DNA of 41,687 nt. Source: Candidatus Peribacteria bacterium (GTDB taxonomy: Bacteria > Patescibacteriota > Gracilibacteria > Peribacterales > Peribacteraceae). The DNA lies in NCBI GenBank assembly GCA_943357915.1, contig CALRGQ010000006.1, positions 1-41,687 of the forward strand. Reading direction: 5' to 3'. The stretch's first letter is position 1, and each line of letters opens with the position of its first letter. This document shows, in pieces, positions 31,438-40,255 of this stretch. The notes below the pieces were generated by a model that was given only the letters and a program-made list of their open reading frames with translations, had not been told where the DNA came from and did no database searches. A program made the translations under genes and the position numbers.

Positions 31438-33528
31438 ATGGAATTTACTGTTGATACTTCCTCTGCCACTGATGTACCAGAAGGTGTACGTCAGGGTAAG
31501 GATGCTGTTGGTCAGCTCATTGGTCTCTTGGTAAATTCAACTTTGTCTTGGATGATGGAAAACGTTCGAGCCACTGATAATGTTGGAGAAATTGTATTCG
31601 ACTTTCCAGTATTATCAGAAAACCTTCCAGATCGTGTTAGTGGCGATATACGGAAAATCCTCCAAAACCTGTTTGATGGTGCGATAAATATGAAACCTAC
31701 ATACCTCAGCATTGAAGATGTTTCTCCTCAGACCAGTCGCATGGTGGAAAGTGGGGCTCTCCCCCGAGATATGTTTGATGCTCCATTTCCCAACACCTGC
31801 AGTATTGTAAGCGAAGCTTTTACACAATTTCTTGGTGTTTTTTCTGAGCTTGAAACAAAATTAACAGCAGATAAAGAAAAAAAAACTGCAGAAGTGCCTG
31901 TACTAATGCCAGATCTGTCATCAGAGACAAAACCCAAAGAATTATCTGTGGAACAAATAGAAGAACTCATAAGTAGATTCAGAGAACGTTTTATATTAAA
32001 TCGTTGTCAGCTTGAGCGTGGTACATTGACATTCGAACATATAGAAGAAATCCTGAGAACAAATCTGGATCTGGCATCCAGTATTCATGAAGCAGAACTT
32101 AAGCTTGGATCGGAATTTCATCCTATTCACGTGGACGATAAAATTGTTTTTGATGATCTTGCACTACGACTGGATATCCCAAAGGAGATTGCTTTTTTGA
32201 GGGATATTCCTCGAGACCGGCAAGAAGCGGCAATAAAGTTTCTTCACCAACAATATAAAAATGCCATTCCAGAAGATGCATTTCGTCGATCACCTGATGA
32301 TGAGGGAAAAGGTCCAAATGTATGGGAGGCTCATCTTATAGAGATACTGCTAGACATGAAATTTATACCAGAAAAAGACTATCGTTCAATGCAAGAAACA
32401 CTTCCACTAGAACAGCAGCTAGATGGTATTACCTGGCTCGAACCATCAGAAAAGTGGTTCTCGCCTTGCGGCAATCTCTATAAAGGCGACGTAGTCGTAG
32501 AGGATCGCAATCCGAACTACCGCACTGAGTTTCGTGGAGTTCGCCTTCGTGCTGAGGTTTTAAAAATTGAACGGCAGTACTGGAAGGGTATAGCGTTCGA
32601 AGCGCATCCACCAATTGAAACAACTTCACATCCACAAAATCGATATTTGCACATAGCGCACGCTATTATCGATAATCCGTTGAGGATTGGTGCTATCCTG
32701 ATGGGACTGGATAGGCCGATTGCGCCAGATGAACTGTACGTGATTGCAGAGACCATTACGACCTTTGCGAGCAGGCTGGATACATTACCTGAGGCTAACG
32801 GAGATGCCCTTCGGTTGGCTGCTGCAAGGATTGCGCACATGGCAATACGTGAAGATACAGAACCGAGTGATGATTTTGGTGTGAAGCTGACGAGAGTCAT
32901 CAGGGCACTTCAACACATTGCCGATGCTAAACAGTTTGCAGTGTTTCAAGAAGCTTTGTGTGATATCCAGCCCTCACTTATTCCAGACAATACGTTGCTT
33001 ATCGGAGCCGAGAATCGCAGTCTGGAGGACATTAGAGAGAGTGCATCATATGCTTTGAAAGAAGTTTGGAAACTAGAGAAACCTCTGAAACCCTCTTTCA
33101 GTTTCCTGGCAGCGATTTACAAATTATTGCCGAGTATTCTTAAGAAGTTTCTGAAGGCAGATTCCCCTACGTCTGTTCAGGAAACTCCAGAGGATGTGAA
33201 TAGTACTGCTGAATTGCTTGGTGATATTGCACACTTCCACGCAACAATGCTGGCAAACAACGCGGCAAGGATGACTGCTGAATTACATGCTAAAATGCTT
33301 CAAAGTGTCACATCAGCTCCGAAAGATGATTTTGAATATGCTCTACTCACAAGTAATATGCTGCATTTCGCTGCTCAAGGCGGACTCTATGATCAAGTAC
33401 TTCTCGAGTTCCTTCAGGCAGATCTTGAAAGAATTAAGAGATCAGACATGGGCACAAGACAAGTAGGGATCATGGTCGATTTTGTGCTGAGTGCGCTTAA
33501 AGCGAAGGCAGCATATGAGGCGCGTTAA
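31438..33528 (+). CDS. Large cytoplasmic orphan protein, unknown
   Basis: 696 residues from ATG 31438; a TTG at 31375 in frame is rejected as it would include the promoter. No signal peptide or membrane segment. Mostly helical and acidic, with a lysine- and glutamate-rich linker around 145-175. The centre contains a more beta-like part (about 330-395, EKWFSPCGNLYKGDVVVEDRNPNYRTEFRGVRLRAEV split over two strands), followed by a helical repeat-like C-terminal half. I do not recognise a family or catalytic motif. It diverges from a TrmB-type regulator and its stop overlaps that of the YgjP-like gene in TTAA (33525-33528). Confidence 0.6.
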   Translation: MEFTVDTSSATDVPEGVRQGKDAVGQLIGLLVNSTLSWMMENVRATDNVGEIVFDFPVLSENLPDRVSGDIRKILQNLFDGAINMKPTYLSIEDVSPQTSRMVESGALPRDMFDAPFPNTCSIVSEAFTQFLGVFSELETKLTADKEKKTAEVPVLMPDLSSETKPKELSVEQIEELISRFRERFILNRCQLERGTLTFEHIEEILRTNLDLASSIHEAELKLGSEFHPIHVDDKIVFDDLALRLDIPKEIAFLRDIPRDRQEAAIKFLHQQYKNAIPEDAFRRSPDDEGKGPNVWEAHLIEILLDMKFIPEKDYRSMQETLPLEQQLDGITWLEPSEKWFSPCGNLYKGDVVVEDRNPNYRTEFRGVRLRAEVLKIERQYWKGIAFEAHPPIETTSHPQNRYLHIAHAIIDNPLRIGAILMGLDRPIAPDELYVIAETITTFASRLDTLPEANGDALRLAAARIAHMAIREDTEPSDDFGVKLTRVIRALQHIADAKQFAVFQEALCDIQPSLIPDNTLLIGAENRSLEDIRESASYALKEVWKLEKPLKPSFSFLAAIYKLLPSILKKFLKADSPTSVQETPEDVNSTAELLGDIAHFHATMLANNAARMTAELHAKMLQSVTSAPKDDFEYALLTSNMLHFAAQGGLYDQVLLEFLQADLERIKRSDMGTRQVGIMVDFVLSALKAKAAYEAR

Positions 33529-34217
33529 GCTTTCGGCAGCTTAAATCCCAGCAACAGTTTCCGTATTCTTACATGATCAGGCGAATGCAGCGCTACGTGC
33601 TGCCAAAAATGTGCTGAGTGATTGGGGTGCTGCAGATGAGCAAGCTCGTGGATGATTACATAGCGGAGAATCTCCGGCGTTGTAAAAAGAAGAGGAGTAG
33701 AGAGAGCGATGACACCGGTGTGTGAACAGCTTCCCCAGCGGGAGCGCATATATTTGAGTGTTACTGCGGAAATATGTTCGTTATAGGTTTCGGCATTGAT
33801 ACTCCTGACGAGTGCTTCTATTTCTTTGTGTGCAGACTTAGCAAGTAACTTCCATAAGAATCTATGAAATGTCCGGTCATCAGTATTCAGGCCACGGAGT
33901 ACAGACCATCCTCCCCAAACCTGCAATGCTTTATTGCGCCTCCCGTCTTGTACCCGAAAGCTCAGAAGCGAACCGGTCGCAAGATTAGTAGTCACAGATT
34001 GTTCTCCAGTGAAGAGCGAACGAAAAGGATCAAGACGCTTTTTGGTTGCATCTTTGAGATACGCTTTTGACATGCGTTTCAGAAGTGACTGGATATGACG
34101 CTGCTCTTCTGCAGGCGGCAAACCTCGTGCTAAGCGAATCTGAATCATGCCGTCTCTGAGTACTGCCCGAGACGTACGGTTACGCGTTCGTTCAATGCTG
34201 TATCGGATCTCACTCAT
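33525..34217 (-). CDS. YgjP/DUF45-family metal-dependent hydrolase
   Basis: 230 residues from ATG 34217. The zinc site HELAHLQHPNHSAHFW (HExxH plus a downstream histidine) and the preceding RSRWGSCSHTGVIALSTPLLF are the signature of the YgjP/DUF45 family of putative zinc peptidases, often called WLM/SprT-like. The substrate is unknown. An extension to a TTG at 34238 is rejected because TACACT 6 nt before ATG 34217 fits the local promoter spacing. The gene converges with the 696-residue orphan and shares its stop. Confidence 0.88.
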   Translation of the reverse strand: MSEIRYSIERTRNRTSRAVLRDGMIQIRLARGLPPAEEQRHIQSLLKRMSKAYLKDATKKRLDPFRSLFTGEQSVTTNLATGSLLSFRVQDGRRNKALQVWGGWSVLRGLNTDDRTFHRFLWKLLAKSAHKEIEALVRSINAETYNEHISAVTLKYMRSRWGSCSHTGVIALSTPLLFTTPEILRYVIIHELAHLQHPNHSAHFWQHVALHSPDHVRIRKLLLGFKLPKA

Positions 34218-34223
34218 GAATGC

Positions 34224-34229
34224 AGTGTA
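34224..34229 (-). promoter_or_regulatory. -10 of the YgjP-like gene, leaderless
   Basis: TACACT on the - strand, exactly 6 nt before the ATG at 34217. It is divergent from the TATACT of the next gene, 25 bp away. Confidence 0.55.
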
Positions 34230-34254
34230 CCTACTCAAAAGTTTGGTTGCGTAC

Positions 34255-34260
34255 TATACT
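34255..34260 (+). promoter_or_regulatory. -10 of the sugar-nucleotide reductase gene
   Basis: TATACT, 8 nt before the ATG at 34269, so a leader of 0-2 nt. It decides for the ATG over the in-frame TTG at 34263. Confidence 0.55.
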
Positions 34261-34268
34261 ATTTGTCC

Positions 34269-35090
34269 ATGACAAAAATTCTTATCTTTGGAGGCAACGG
34301 CTATCTAGGCGGTAAACTCAAGGAACTGTATCCAGATGCTGTGACGCCACGCATTGACATTGCAGATCCGCTGGCTGTTCGGGCAATTTTTGATGAGGTG
34401 AAACCAGACATTGTCATTAATGCGGCTGGGAAAACCGGAAGACCGAATGTTGATTGGTGTGAGGATCACAAAGAAGAGACGCTGCAGAGTAATGTCACGG
34501 GTCCGCTGGTATTGCTTGATGAATGCATGAAGCGAAAAATCTATCTGGTACATATTGGCTCGGGTTGTATTTACAGTGGTTTTAAAGAAGGTGGATATAC
34601 CGAAGAGGATGAACTAAATTTTACGGGTAGCTTTTACTCACTGACGAAAGCGATGAGTGACCGCTTGCTCAAGCCATTTCCGGTTCTGCAGCTCAGGATC
34701 CGCATGCCATTTGATGGGACGAGAAGCCCGCGAAATTTACTCACGAAGCTTCTTGGCTATACGCGTGTGCTTGATGAAAAAAATTCGATCACGTACATGC
34801 CGGATTTTTATGTCGCACTGAAAAAACTGGTCGAAAAACGCGCAGTAGGGATCTATAACGTTGTCAGTCCAGGCCCCGTATCGCCTTATGAAATTATGGT
34901 TCGATATAAAAACGAGGTTGATCCGTCTCATATCTGTGAGAGGCTTACGGTTGATCATCTTTCCGATGTCGTTCGTGCCGCAAGGAGCAACTGCACCCTC
35001 TCCGGTGCGAAACTGGAACAAGAGGGGATCACGATGCGGTCATCATCTGAAGCGATCACAGAAGCTTTTGCATCATTGAAAAACTTCTAG
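34269..35090 (+). CDS. Sugar-nucleotide epimerase/reductase, NRS/ER- and RmlD-like
   Basis: 273 residues. An extended short-chain dehydrogenase with GxxGxxG (G8, G11, G14 in FGGNGYLGG) and the catalytic YxxxK (Y123, K127 in SFYSLTKAMS). The stretches NAAGKTGRPNVDWCEDHK (51-68) and NFTGSFYSLTKAM agree better with the bifunctional UDP-4-keto-6-deoxyglucose 3,5-epimerase/4-reductase of plants (NRS/ER) and of giant viruses than with ordinary bacterial RmlD. If so, the product could be UDP- or dTDP-rhamnose. No other rhamnose gene is adjacent, so the substrate is inferred from sequence alone. Confidence 0.82.
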   Translation: MTKILIFGGNGYLGGKLKELYPDAVTPRIDIADPLAVRAIFDEVKPDIVINAAGKTGRPNVDWCEDHKEETLQSNVTGPLVLLDECMKRKIYLVHIGSGCIYSGFKEGGYTEEDELNFTGSFYSLTKAMSDRLLKPFPVLQLRIRMPFDGTRSPRNLLTKLLGYTRVLDEKNSITYMPDFYVALKKLVEKRAVGIYNVVSPGPVSPYEIMVRYKNEVDPSHICERLTVDHLSDVVRAARSNCTLSGAKLEQEGITMRSSSEAITEAFASLKNF

Positions 35091-35148
35091 ATTCACAGTG
35101 AACATGCCTTGCCAGAATTAACATTTTCGATTATCATATTAGTTCCCT

Positions 35149-36924
35149 ATGCAACAACTTTTTTCCTCTATTTTTGGCCTCATCAAGCGCGGATATCGGT
35201 TTGTCCGTCGTCATATGAAATCCAGTATTGCCGTCGTCATTTTTGTCATCATTGGCTTATCAGCCTATGCGGTTACACGTCCAAGCAAACCGGAGTTCGT
35301 CACGGAGCTCGCACAGCGTAGAGATCTGAAACAAACTGTGGAAGCAGTTGGAACGGTTGTTTCAGAAAAAGATCTACAGTTGCAGTTTTCGTCGATCGAC
35401 GTTGTTGCGAAAGTTTCGGTGAAAGAAGGTGACCGTGTGAAGGCCGGGCAAATGCTTACAGCTCTTCGTTCCGGGACATTGTCCGCGAGCATCGCAAGTG
35501 CCAGTGCCAATGTACAGTCGGCGCAGGCAGCTCTGACGGCACTGGAGCAAGGCAGTCGTCCTGAAGACATCGCCATTGCTGAAGCTGGTGTGAATAATAA
35601 ACGTGCGTCACTGCAGGTTGCGGAGCAAACGAGGACAAGTGCTGATGCCAACCTGACCATCGCGCAGACTCAGCTGACGACGCTCAGAAACGAAGTTGAC
35701 ATCAATCTTGCCGGACAAGTTTCCGCGGTTGGTAGTACGATTTCTCAACAACTAGCGACTGCGAAAACAGCAGTTTTTGCAATTCGTGGAGTCTTTAACG
35801 CCAATGATGTGAGTGATGCGGTCTCAAAATCTCAGCCAACTGCTTACGACACGCTCGTTTTCAATATGAATTCGATCGAGACGGAGATTACTGCTGCGCA
35901 GAACACGAGCGCTCCCATCAACTACCAAGATGCGTTACAGAAACTACAACGTGCCCGCACACTTGTCTCACAGTCGACGGACATCGCCAACCGTGCGTAC
36001 GATATCGTCTCGAATCTTGCGCTGACGTCGTACTTCACAAATACCTCTCGCGAGACGAATAAAACGACGATCGCGACGCAGAAATCTGCAGTGCAGACAG
36101 CGCTCGGAACCATGGATAGTTCCATCAAATCACTTCAGGACGCTTCTGCTGGCTACGACTCGAAAATCGCAACGCAGCAGTCTACGATCGTGAGCCTTAC
36201 CGGTACTCGTGATCGTGCGAAGGCCGATATCATTACGTATCAGACATTACTCGTGATTGAGGAAGCGCAGCTCGCACTCAAAAAGGCGCCCGCCCGCCAG
36301 ACGGATATTGATGCCGCCCGCGCCCGCGTACGTCAGTCTCAGGCTGATGTGGCTCGTGCAGCTTCCCAATACAGAGATACGATTCTTACCGCTCCTGTTG
36401 ATGGTATTGTCACGAAAGTGAATGTAAAAGTAGGCGAGATTCGTCCATCCTCTGAGCCTTCCGTTACGATGCTCGGTAACTCACCGTATCGCATTGAAAT
36501 GTTCGTCTCTGAAGTAGACATTCCGAAAGTAGTACTAGGACAGACCGGATCCATCACTCTGGATGCATTCAGAGGAATGCCGATCAGTCTGCGAGTAGGT
36601 ACTATCGATACTGCTTTTACAGACAAAGATGGCGTACCAAAATACCGCGTGAAGCTTGATTTCCTAACGCCGCCTGAGGGGTTCAAAGTCGGTATGACTG
36701 GTGATGCTGAGATAACGACCGGTGAACGAAAAAACGTCATCACTGTCCCGCTTCGCTCTGTCATTGAATCCGCCAGCGGCAGTTTCATTGTTCGCGTACG
36801 GAAAGACGATGGCGTGAATTTTGAAGAGCGAGCGGTGACGACGGGTATGGAAGGCCAGGGCGGTAGCCTCGAAGTGACAGGGGTGAACGAAGGTGAAGTT
36901 GTGATTGTTCTCATCAAAGAATAA
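35149..36924 (+). CDS. MacA/HlyD-family membrane fusion protein
   Basis: 591 residues, longer than MacA (371). One membrane helix (about 24-42) anchors it, followed by a split lipoyl-like domain (about 55-105 and 405-440), a very long coiled coil in between (about 105-400, alanine-, glutamine- and threonine-rich), a beta-barrel domain (about 440-510) and a membrane-proximal domain. The extended hairpin suggests reach across a thick envelope or to another partner. The stop overlaps the ATPase start by one base (TAATG). The -10 could be TATTAG (35137-35142), 6 nt from the ATG. Confidence 0.87.
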   Translation: MQQLFSSIFGLIKRGYRFVRRHMKSSIAVVIFVIIGLSAYAVTRPSKPEFVTELAQRRDLKQTVEAVGTVVSEKDLQLQFSSIDVVAKVSVKEGDRVKAGQMLTALRSGTLSASIASASANVQSAQAALTALEQGSRPEDIAIAEAGVNNKRASLQVAEQTRTSADANLTIAQTQLTTLRNEVDINLAGQVSAVGSTISQQLATAKTAVFAIRGVFNANDVSDAVSKSQPTAYDTLVFNMNSIETEITAAQNTSAPINYQDALQKLQRARTLVSQSTDIANRAYDIVSNLALTSYFTNTSRETNKTTIATQKSAVQTALGTMDSSIKSLQDASAGYDSKIATQQSTIVSLTGTRDRAKADIITYQTLLVIEEAQLALKKAPARQTDIDAARARVRQSQADVARAASQYRDTILTAPVDGIVTKVNVKVGEIRPSSEPSVTMLGNSPYRIEMFVSEVDIPKVVLGQTGSITLDAFRGMPISLRVGTIDTAFTDKDGVPKYRVKLDFLTPPEGFKVGMTGDAEITTGERKNVITVPLRSVIESASGSFIVRVRKDDGVNFEERAVTTGMEGQGGSLEVTGVNEGEVVIVLIKE

Positions 36925-37661
36925 TGACCAAGTCCTTGCCTGTCCTGATCGAACTGCAGGATCTGTGTAAGTCATACATGAATGACGATGTTGTGACCCC
37001 TGTTTTGTACGATATCAATCTTCAGATCGCTAAAGGTGAATTTGTCGCCATCATGGGTCCGTCCGGTTCCGGCAAATCCACACTGATGCACATTCTTGGA
37101 TTTTTGGACGGCTATACGTCCGGCCGATATCTGTTTCAGGGTCAGTTCACGAATACGTTTGATGATAATGAGCTTGCCCGTATTCGCGCTACCAGAGTCA
37201 GCTTCGTCTTCCAGGCTTTTAACTTGCTTGCACGGACGACAGTCCTAGAAAACGTCATGCTGCCGCTCTTGTATCATCCGTCTATTCCGGTCTCTGAGCG
37301 TGTTTCACTTTCTGAGAAAGCCGTAAAAACAGTCGGTCTTCAGGATCGTTCTTCGTATCTCACAAGTCAGCTCTCCGGTGGACAAAAGCAAAGAGTCGCC
37401 ATTGCTCGTGCGCTCGTCACCAACCCTGATGTGATTTTTGCTGATGAGCCGACTGGTAACCTGGATTCAGCGTCCGGAGTTGCGGTGATGCAAGCACTTC
37501 AAAAGCTCAATGATGAAGGTCATACGATCATTCTGGTGACGCACGAACGTACAACAGCCGAACATGCTAAGCGTATCATCCATATTCGGGACGGCCGCAT
37601 CGTGAGTGACTCGACTGATTTTAAGAGAGTGATTGCAGGAGAAACGAAAAATTTAAAGTGA
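36924..37661 (+). CDS. MacB/LolD-type ABC transporter ATPase
   Basis: 245 residues. Walker [10 protein letters not shown] (45-53), signature LSGGQ (150-154), Walker B VIFADEP (D174, E175) followed by TGNLDS, and the H-loop histidine in ILVTHERTT. This is the MacB/LolD/FtsE subgroup, whose permeases work by mechanotransmission rather than by carrying substrates through the membrane. Its start overlaps the fusion-protein stop, so both are translated together. It should drive the two permeases that follow. Confidence 0.93.
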   Translation: MTKSLPVLIELQDLCKSYMNDDVVTPVLYDINLQIAKGEFVAIMGPSGSGKSTLMHILGFLDGYTSGRYLFQGQFTNTFDDNELARIRATRVSFVFQAFNLLARTTVLENVMLPLLYHPSIPVSERVSLSEKAVKTVGLQDRSSYLTSQLSGGQKQRVAIARALVTNPDVIFADEPTGNLDSASGVAVMQALQKLNDEGHTIILVTHERTTAEHAKRIIHIRDGRIVSDSTDFKRVIAGETKNLK

Positions 37662-37715
37662 ATAATGAAAAACTATGGAGCATCTCATATTTCACCATTG
37701 GCATTCCGTTCGGTA

Positions 37716-37735
37716 TTTTTCACTTTTCACTATTA
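37716..37735 (+). repeat. TTTTCAC-type repeat between ATPase and permease 1
   Basis: TTTTTCACTTTTCACTATTA lies in the 90-bp gap of the operon. The same heptamer motif recurs in the next gap and, reversed, at 7654-7675. Confidence 0.5.
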
Positions 37736-37751
37736 GTTTTTCATTTGCTCG

Positions 37752-38978
37752 ATGAGATTATCAGATATTTCCCATGCGGCATTCAAAGGCGTCACAGTCA
37801 ACGCCATGCGTTCACTGCTGACGATGCTCGGCATCATCATCGGGGTGGGTTCTGTCGTGCTCATGAGTTCGGTCGGCGAGAGCATGGAAGGCGTGATTCT
37901 TGGGCAGATCTCGAGTCTTGGCCCGAAAAGTATGGTGATATTTCCAGGGAAACAGGAAGGCGGCGCTCAAGGTGTTATGGCCGGTTTTGATAGTCTGACA
38001 TTTGAGGATTTGCGGGAATTGGAGCAGCTGAAGAGTATCGACAAACTGGCTCCGGTGATTTTCATCACGGGCCGGACGTCGTACGGTAGAGAAGAAGGTA
38101 CGCCGCAGGTCTTTGGTGTTGATGATAATTTTTTCAAGAACCAAAATATCAGTGCGCGTGAAGGACGGCTTCTGGAAAAAGATGACAGTGACGGTGGTAA
38201 AGCAATCGCCGTACTTGGCAGTGATACTGCCGATAAGTTCTTTGGCTCCATCAACCCCATCGGAAAGCGCATCAAAGTGGGGAATAATCATTACACGGTG
38301 GTCGGAGTCGCAAAGGCGCTGGGGTCACAGTTCTTCCAAAATGCCGATGAGCGTGTCTACGTACCGTTCTCCGTTGCTCGTACGGTCACCGGTCAGAAAT
38401 ATTTGAACTACATTACGATGGTCGCGACTGATAGTTTTGATCTCGCATTTGATGACGTCAGATCATTACTTCGTCGTCGCCATGGTATTGATACTTCTTT
38501 AAACGATGAGAAAAAGGATGACTTCGTTGTGCGTTCCTCGGCGCAGGCAAATGAGATTTTGGGCTCGGTCTCGCTTGGCTTAACGCTCTTCATCACGACG
38601 ATTGCGGCAATCTCACTCCTTGTCGGTGGTATCGGTATCATGAATATCATGCTTGTATCTGTGACCGAGCGCACCCAAGAGATTGGTCTTCGTAAAGCTC
38701 TCGGTGCAAAAGGCAGAGACGTTCTTCTGCAGTTTCTTTTCGAGGCGATTCTCCTGACGATGATTGGCGGTGTCATCGGTCAGATTCTCGGTATCGGTCT
38801 CGCGTTCGTCATCGCGCTTATTGTGAAGAATTTTCTGGCCAAGTATGTTTTTGCGATTTCTTTGAACGCCGTTGTCGTTTCATTTTTCATGGCAGTTGCC
38901 ACTGGCATAGCCTTCGGCATCTCACCAGCCAGAAAGGCTGCTGCACTTCATCCCATCGAAGCTCTCCGTTATGAGTGA
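37752..38978 (+). CDS. MacB/FtsX-like ABC permease 1
   Basis: 408 residues. MacB fold: one N-terminal helix (about 17-40, SLLTMLGIIIGVGSVVLMSS), a large extracytoplasmic domain (about 50-265) and three C-terminal helices (about 275-300, 325-355, 365-395) with the conserved GGIGIMNIMLVSVTERTQEIGLRKALGA between the first two. The end ISPARKAAALHPIEALRYE is standard. The 90-bp gap from the ATPase contains a repeat; no separate promoter is seen. Confidence 0.92.
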   Translation: MRLSDISHAAFKGVTVNAMRSLLTMLGIIIGVGSVVLMSSVGESMEGVILGQISSLGPKSMVIFPGKQEGGAQGVMAGFDSLTFEDLRELEQLKSIDKLAPVIFITGRTSYGREEGTPQVFGVDDNFFKNQNISAREGRLLEKDDSDGGKAIAVLGSDTADKFFGSINPIGKRIKVGNNHYTVVGVAKALGSQFFQNADERVYVPFSVARTVTGQKYLNYITMVATDSFDLAFDDVRSLLRRRHGIDTSLNDEKKDDFVVRSSAQANEILGSVSLGLTLFITTIAAISLLVGGIGIMNIMLVSVTERTQEIGLRKALGAKGRDVLLQFLFEAILLTMIGGVIGQILGIGLAFVIALIVKNFLAKYVFAISLNAVVVSFFMAVATGIAFGISPARKAAALHPIEALRYE

Positions 38979-39000
38979 GTATAGTTTGCAGAAAATCTTA

Positions 39001-39036
39001 TTCACTTTTCACTTTCCACTTTTCACTTCTCACTAA
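39001..39036 (+). repeat. TTTTCAC-type tandem repeat between the two permeases
   Basis: Five consecutive variants of TTTTCAC (7-8 nt period). They lie between the stop of permease 1 and the likely start of permease 2 and would be read as SLFTFHFSLLT if translation began at GTG 38975. Confidence 0.6.
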
Positions 39037-39040
39037 TACC

Positions 39041-40255
39041 TTGCTTCTCTCCGACATCTTTCAGACGGCAGCCAAAGCGATTCTCGTGAATAAGAATCGT
39101 TCACTCCTGACGATGCTCGGCATTATTATCGGAGTTGCGTCCGTGGTGCTCATGGTCAGCGTCGGCCGTACGTTCCAGAGCTATATTTTGTCGCAAATTG
39201 AGTCCATTGGTACGAACATGGTGGAAGTCATCCCTTCTGGTCTGGACAAATTTGGCGGAAATCTTACCGGACTTTCGTACGATGACTACGTTGCCGTGAA
39301 AGGACTTTCTACCGTGGAACGTGTGTCACCGGTCATTCTCGTCGGCAAGCCTATCACGTATGGCAAAGAAGAAATCTCACCTATGATCATGGGCGCCTAT
39401 CGTGAATTCGCAGGAAACTACGGTCTGACGGTTGATCAAGGTCGAGAACTCAGCCAAAGCGATGAACAAGGAGCGTCAGCAGTTGCGGTTATCGGAGCAC
39501 AAACTGCTGAGGACCTCTTTGGCAATGCGGAGCCACTTGGTAAACGCATGACGATTGGCGATGCAACGTTTACCGTCGTCGGTGTGCTCGTGAAGAAAGG
39601 CTCACTGCTGCTACAGGATTTCGATAAAATCGTTCTTATTCCTTTCAGTACCGCGCGATCTGTTACGGGCCAGCGGCATCTGACGTACATGACAATGCGA
39701 GCCGTCGGAGACCCTGATCTTGCGCAGCAGGACATCACCGAGCTTCTTCGGCAACGCCATAACATCAAAAATCCTGAGAATGATCCGGATAAAGATGACT
39801 TCATCGCACGTTCAGCTGAGCAAGTCACAGAAACCATCAACGCCGTAACGCTCGGACTGACGGTGTTCCTGTCACTCGTCGCAGCTATCTCACTCCTGGT
39901 TGGCGGTATCGGCATCATGAATATCATGCTTGTGTCTGTCACCGAACGGACGCGCGAAATAGGCCTCAGAAAAGCACTGGGTGCACGTCGGCGGGATATT
40001 CTTCTGCAGTTTCTGCTTGAGGCCGTCAGCTTAACGGTCAGTGGCGGAATTATCGGACTTGTGATCGGCATCTTTCTTGGTTGGTTTTTGACACAGCTTG
40101 CAGCCAAGGCTCTTGGTGAGATTCATTTTATTCTCTCTATCTCTTCAGTCATCCTGGCGCTCATCATGGCCATCGGTACCGGACTTGTCTTCGGTATTTT
40201 CCCCGCTCGCAAAGCGGCTTTGCTGAGTCCAATGGAAGCGTTGCGATATGAATAA
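39041..40255 (+). CDS. MacB/FtsX-like ABC permease 2
   Basis: 404 residues from a TTG at 39041, whose product (MLLSDIFQTAAKAILVNKNR) aligns with permease 1 (MRLSDISHAAFKGVTVNAMR). A GTG at 38975 overlapping the previous stop (GTGA) is also in frame, but its first 22 codons are repeat-derived. Same fold as permease 1: N-terminal helix, outside domain, three C-terminal helices and GGIGIMNIMLVSVTERTREIGLRKALGARR. Clearly a paralog of permease 1 but well diverged, so the pair may form a heterodimer over one ATPase. Confidence 0.9.
   Translation: MLLSDIFQTAAKAILVNKNRSLLTMLGIIIGVASVVLMVSVGRTFQSYILSQIESIGTNMVEVIPSGLDKFGGNLTGLSYDDYVAVKGLSTVERVSPVILVGKPITYGKEEISPMIMGAYREFAGNYGLTVDQGRELSQSDEQGASAVAVIGAQTAEDLFGNAEPLGKRMTIGDATFTVVGVLVKKGSLLLQDFDKIVLIPFSTARSVTGQRHLTYMTMRAVGDPDLAQQDITELLRQRHNIKNPENDPDKDDFIARSAEQVTETINAVTLGLTVFLSLVAAISLLVGGIGIMNIMLVSVTERTREIGLRKALGARRRDILLQFLLEAVSLTVSGGIIGLVIGIFLGWFLTQLAAKALGEIHFILSISSVILALIMAIGTGLVFGIFPARKAALLSPMEALRYE

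Noticed and set aside
37658-37990. Frame beginning [12 protein letters not shown] after the ATPase
   Set aside because: It starts in a repeat-bearing spacer and overlaps permease 1 in another frame.
38975-39040. GTG start of permease 2 overlapping the previous stop
   Set aside because: Possible, but the extra 22 residues are encoded by simple repeats and alignment with permease 1 favours TTG 39041.
39436-40107. 223-codon frame antisense to permease 2
   Set aside because: Arginine- and serine-rich shadow with no motif; permease 2 is clearly coding.
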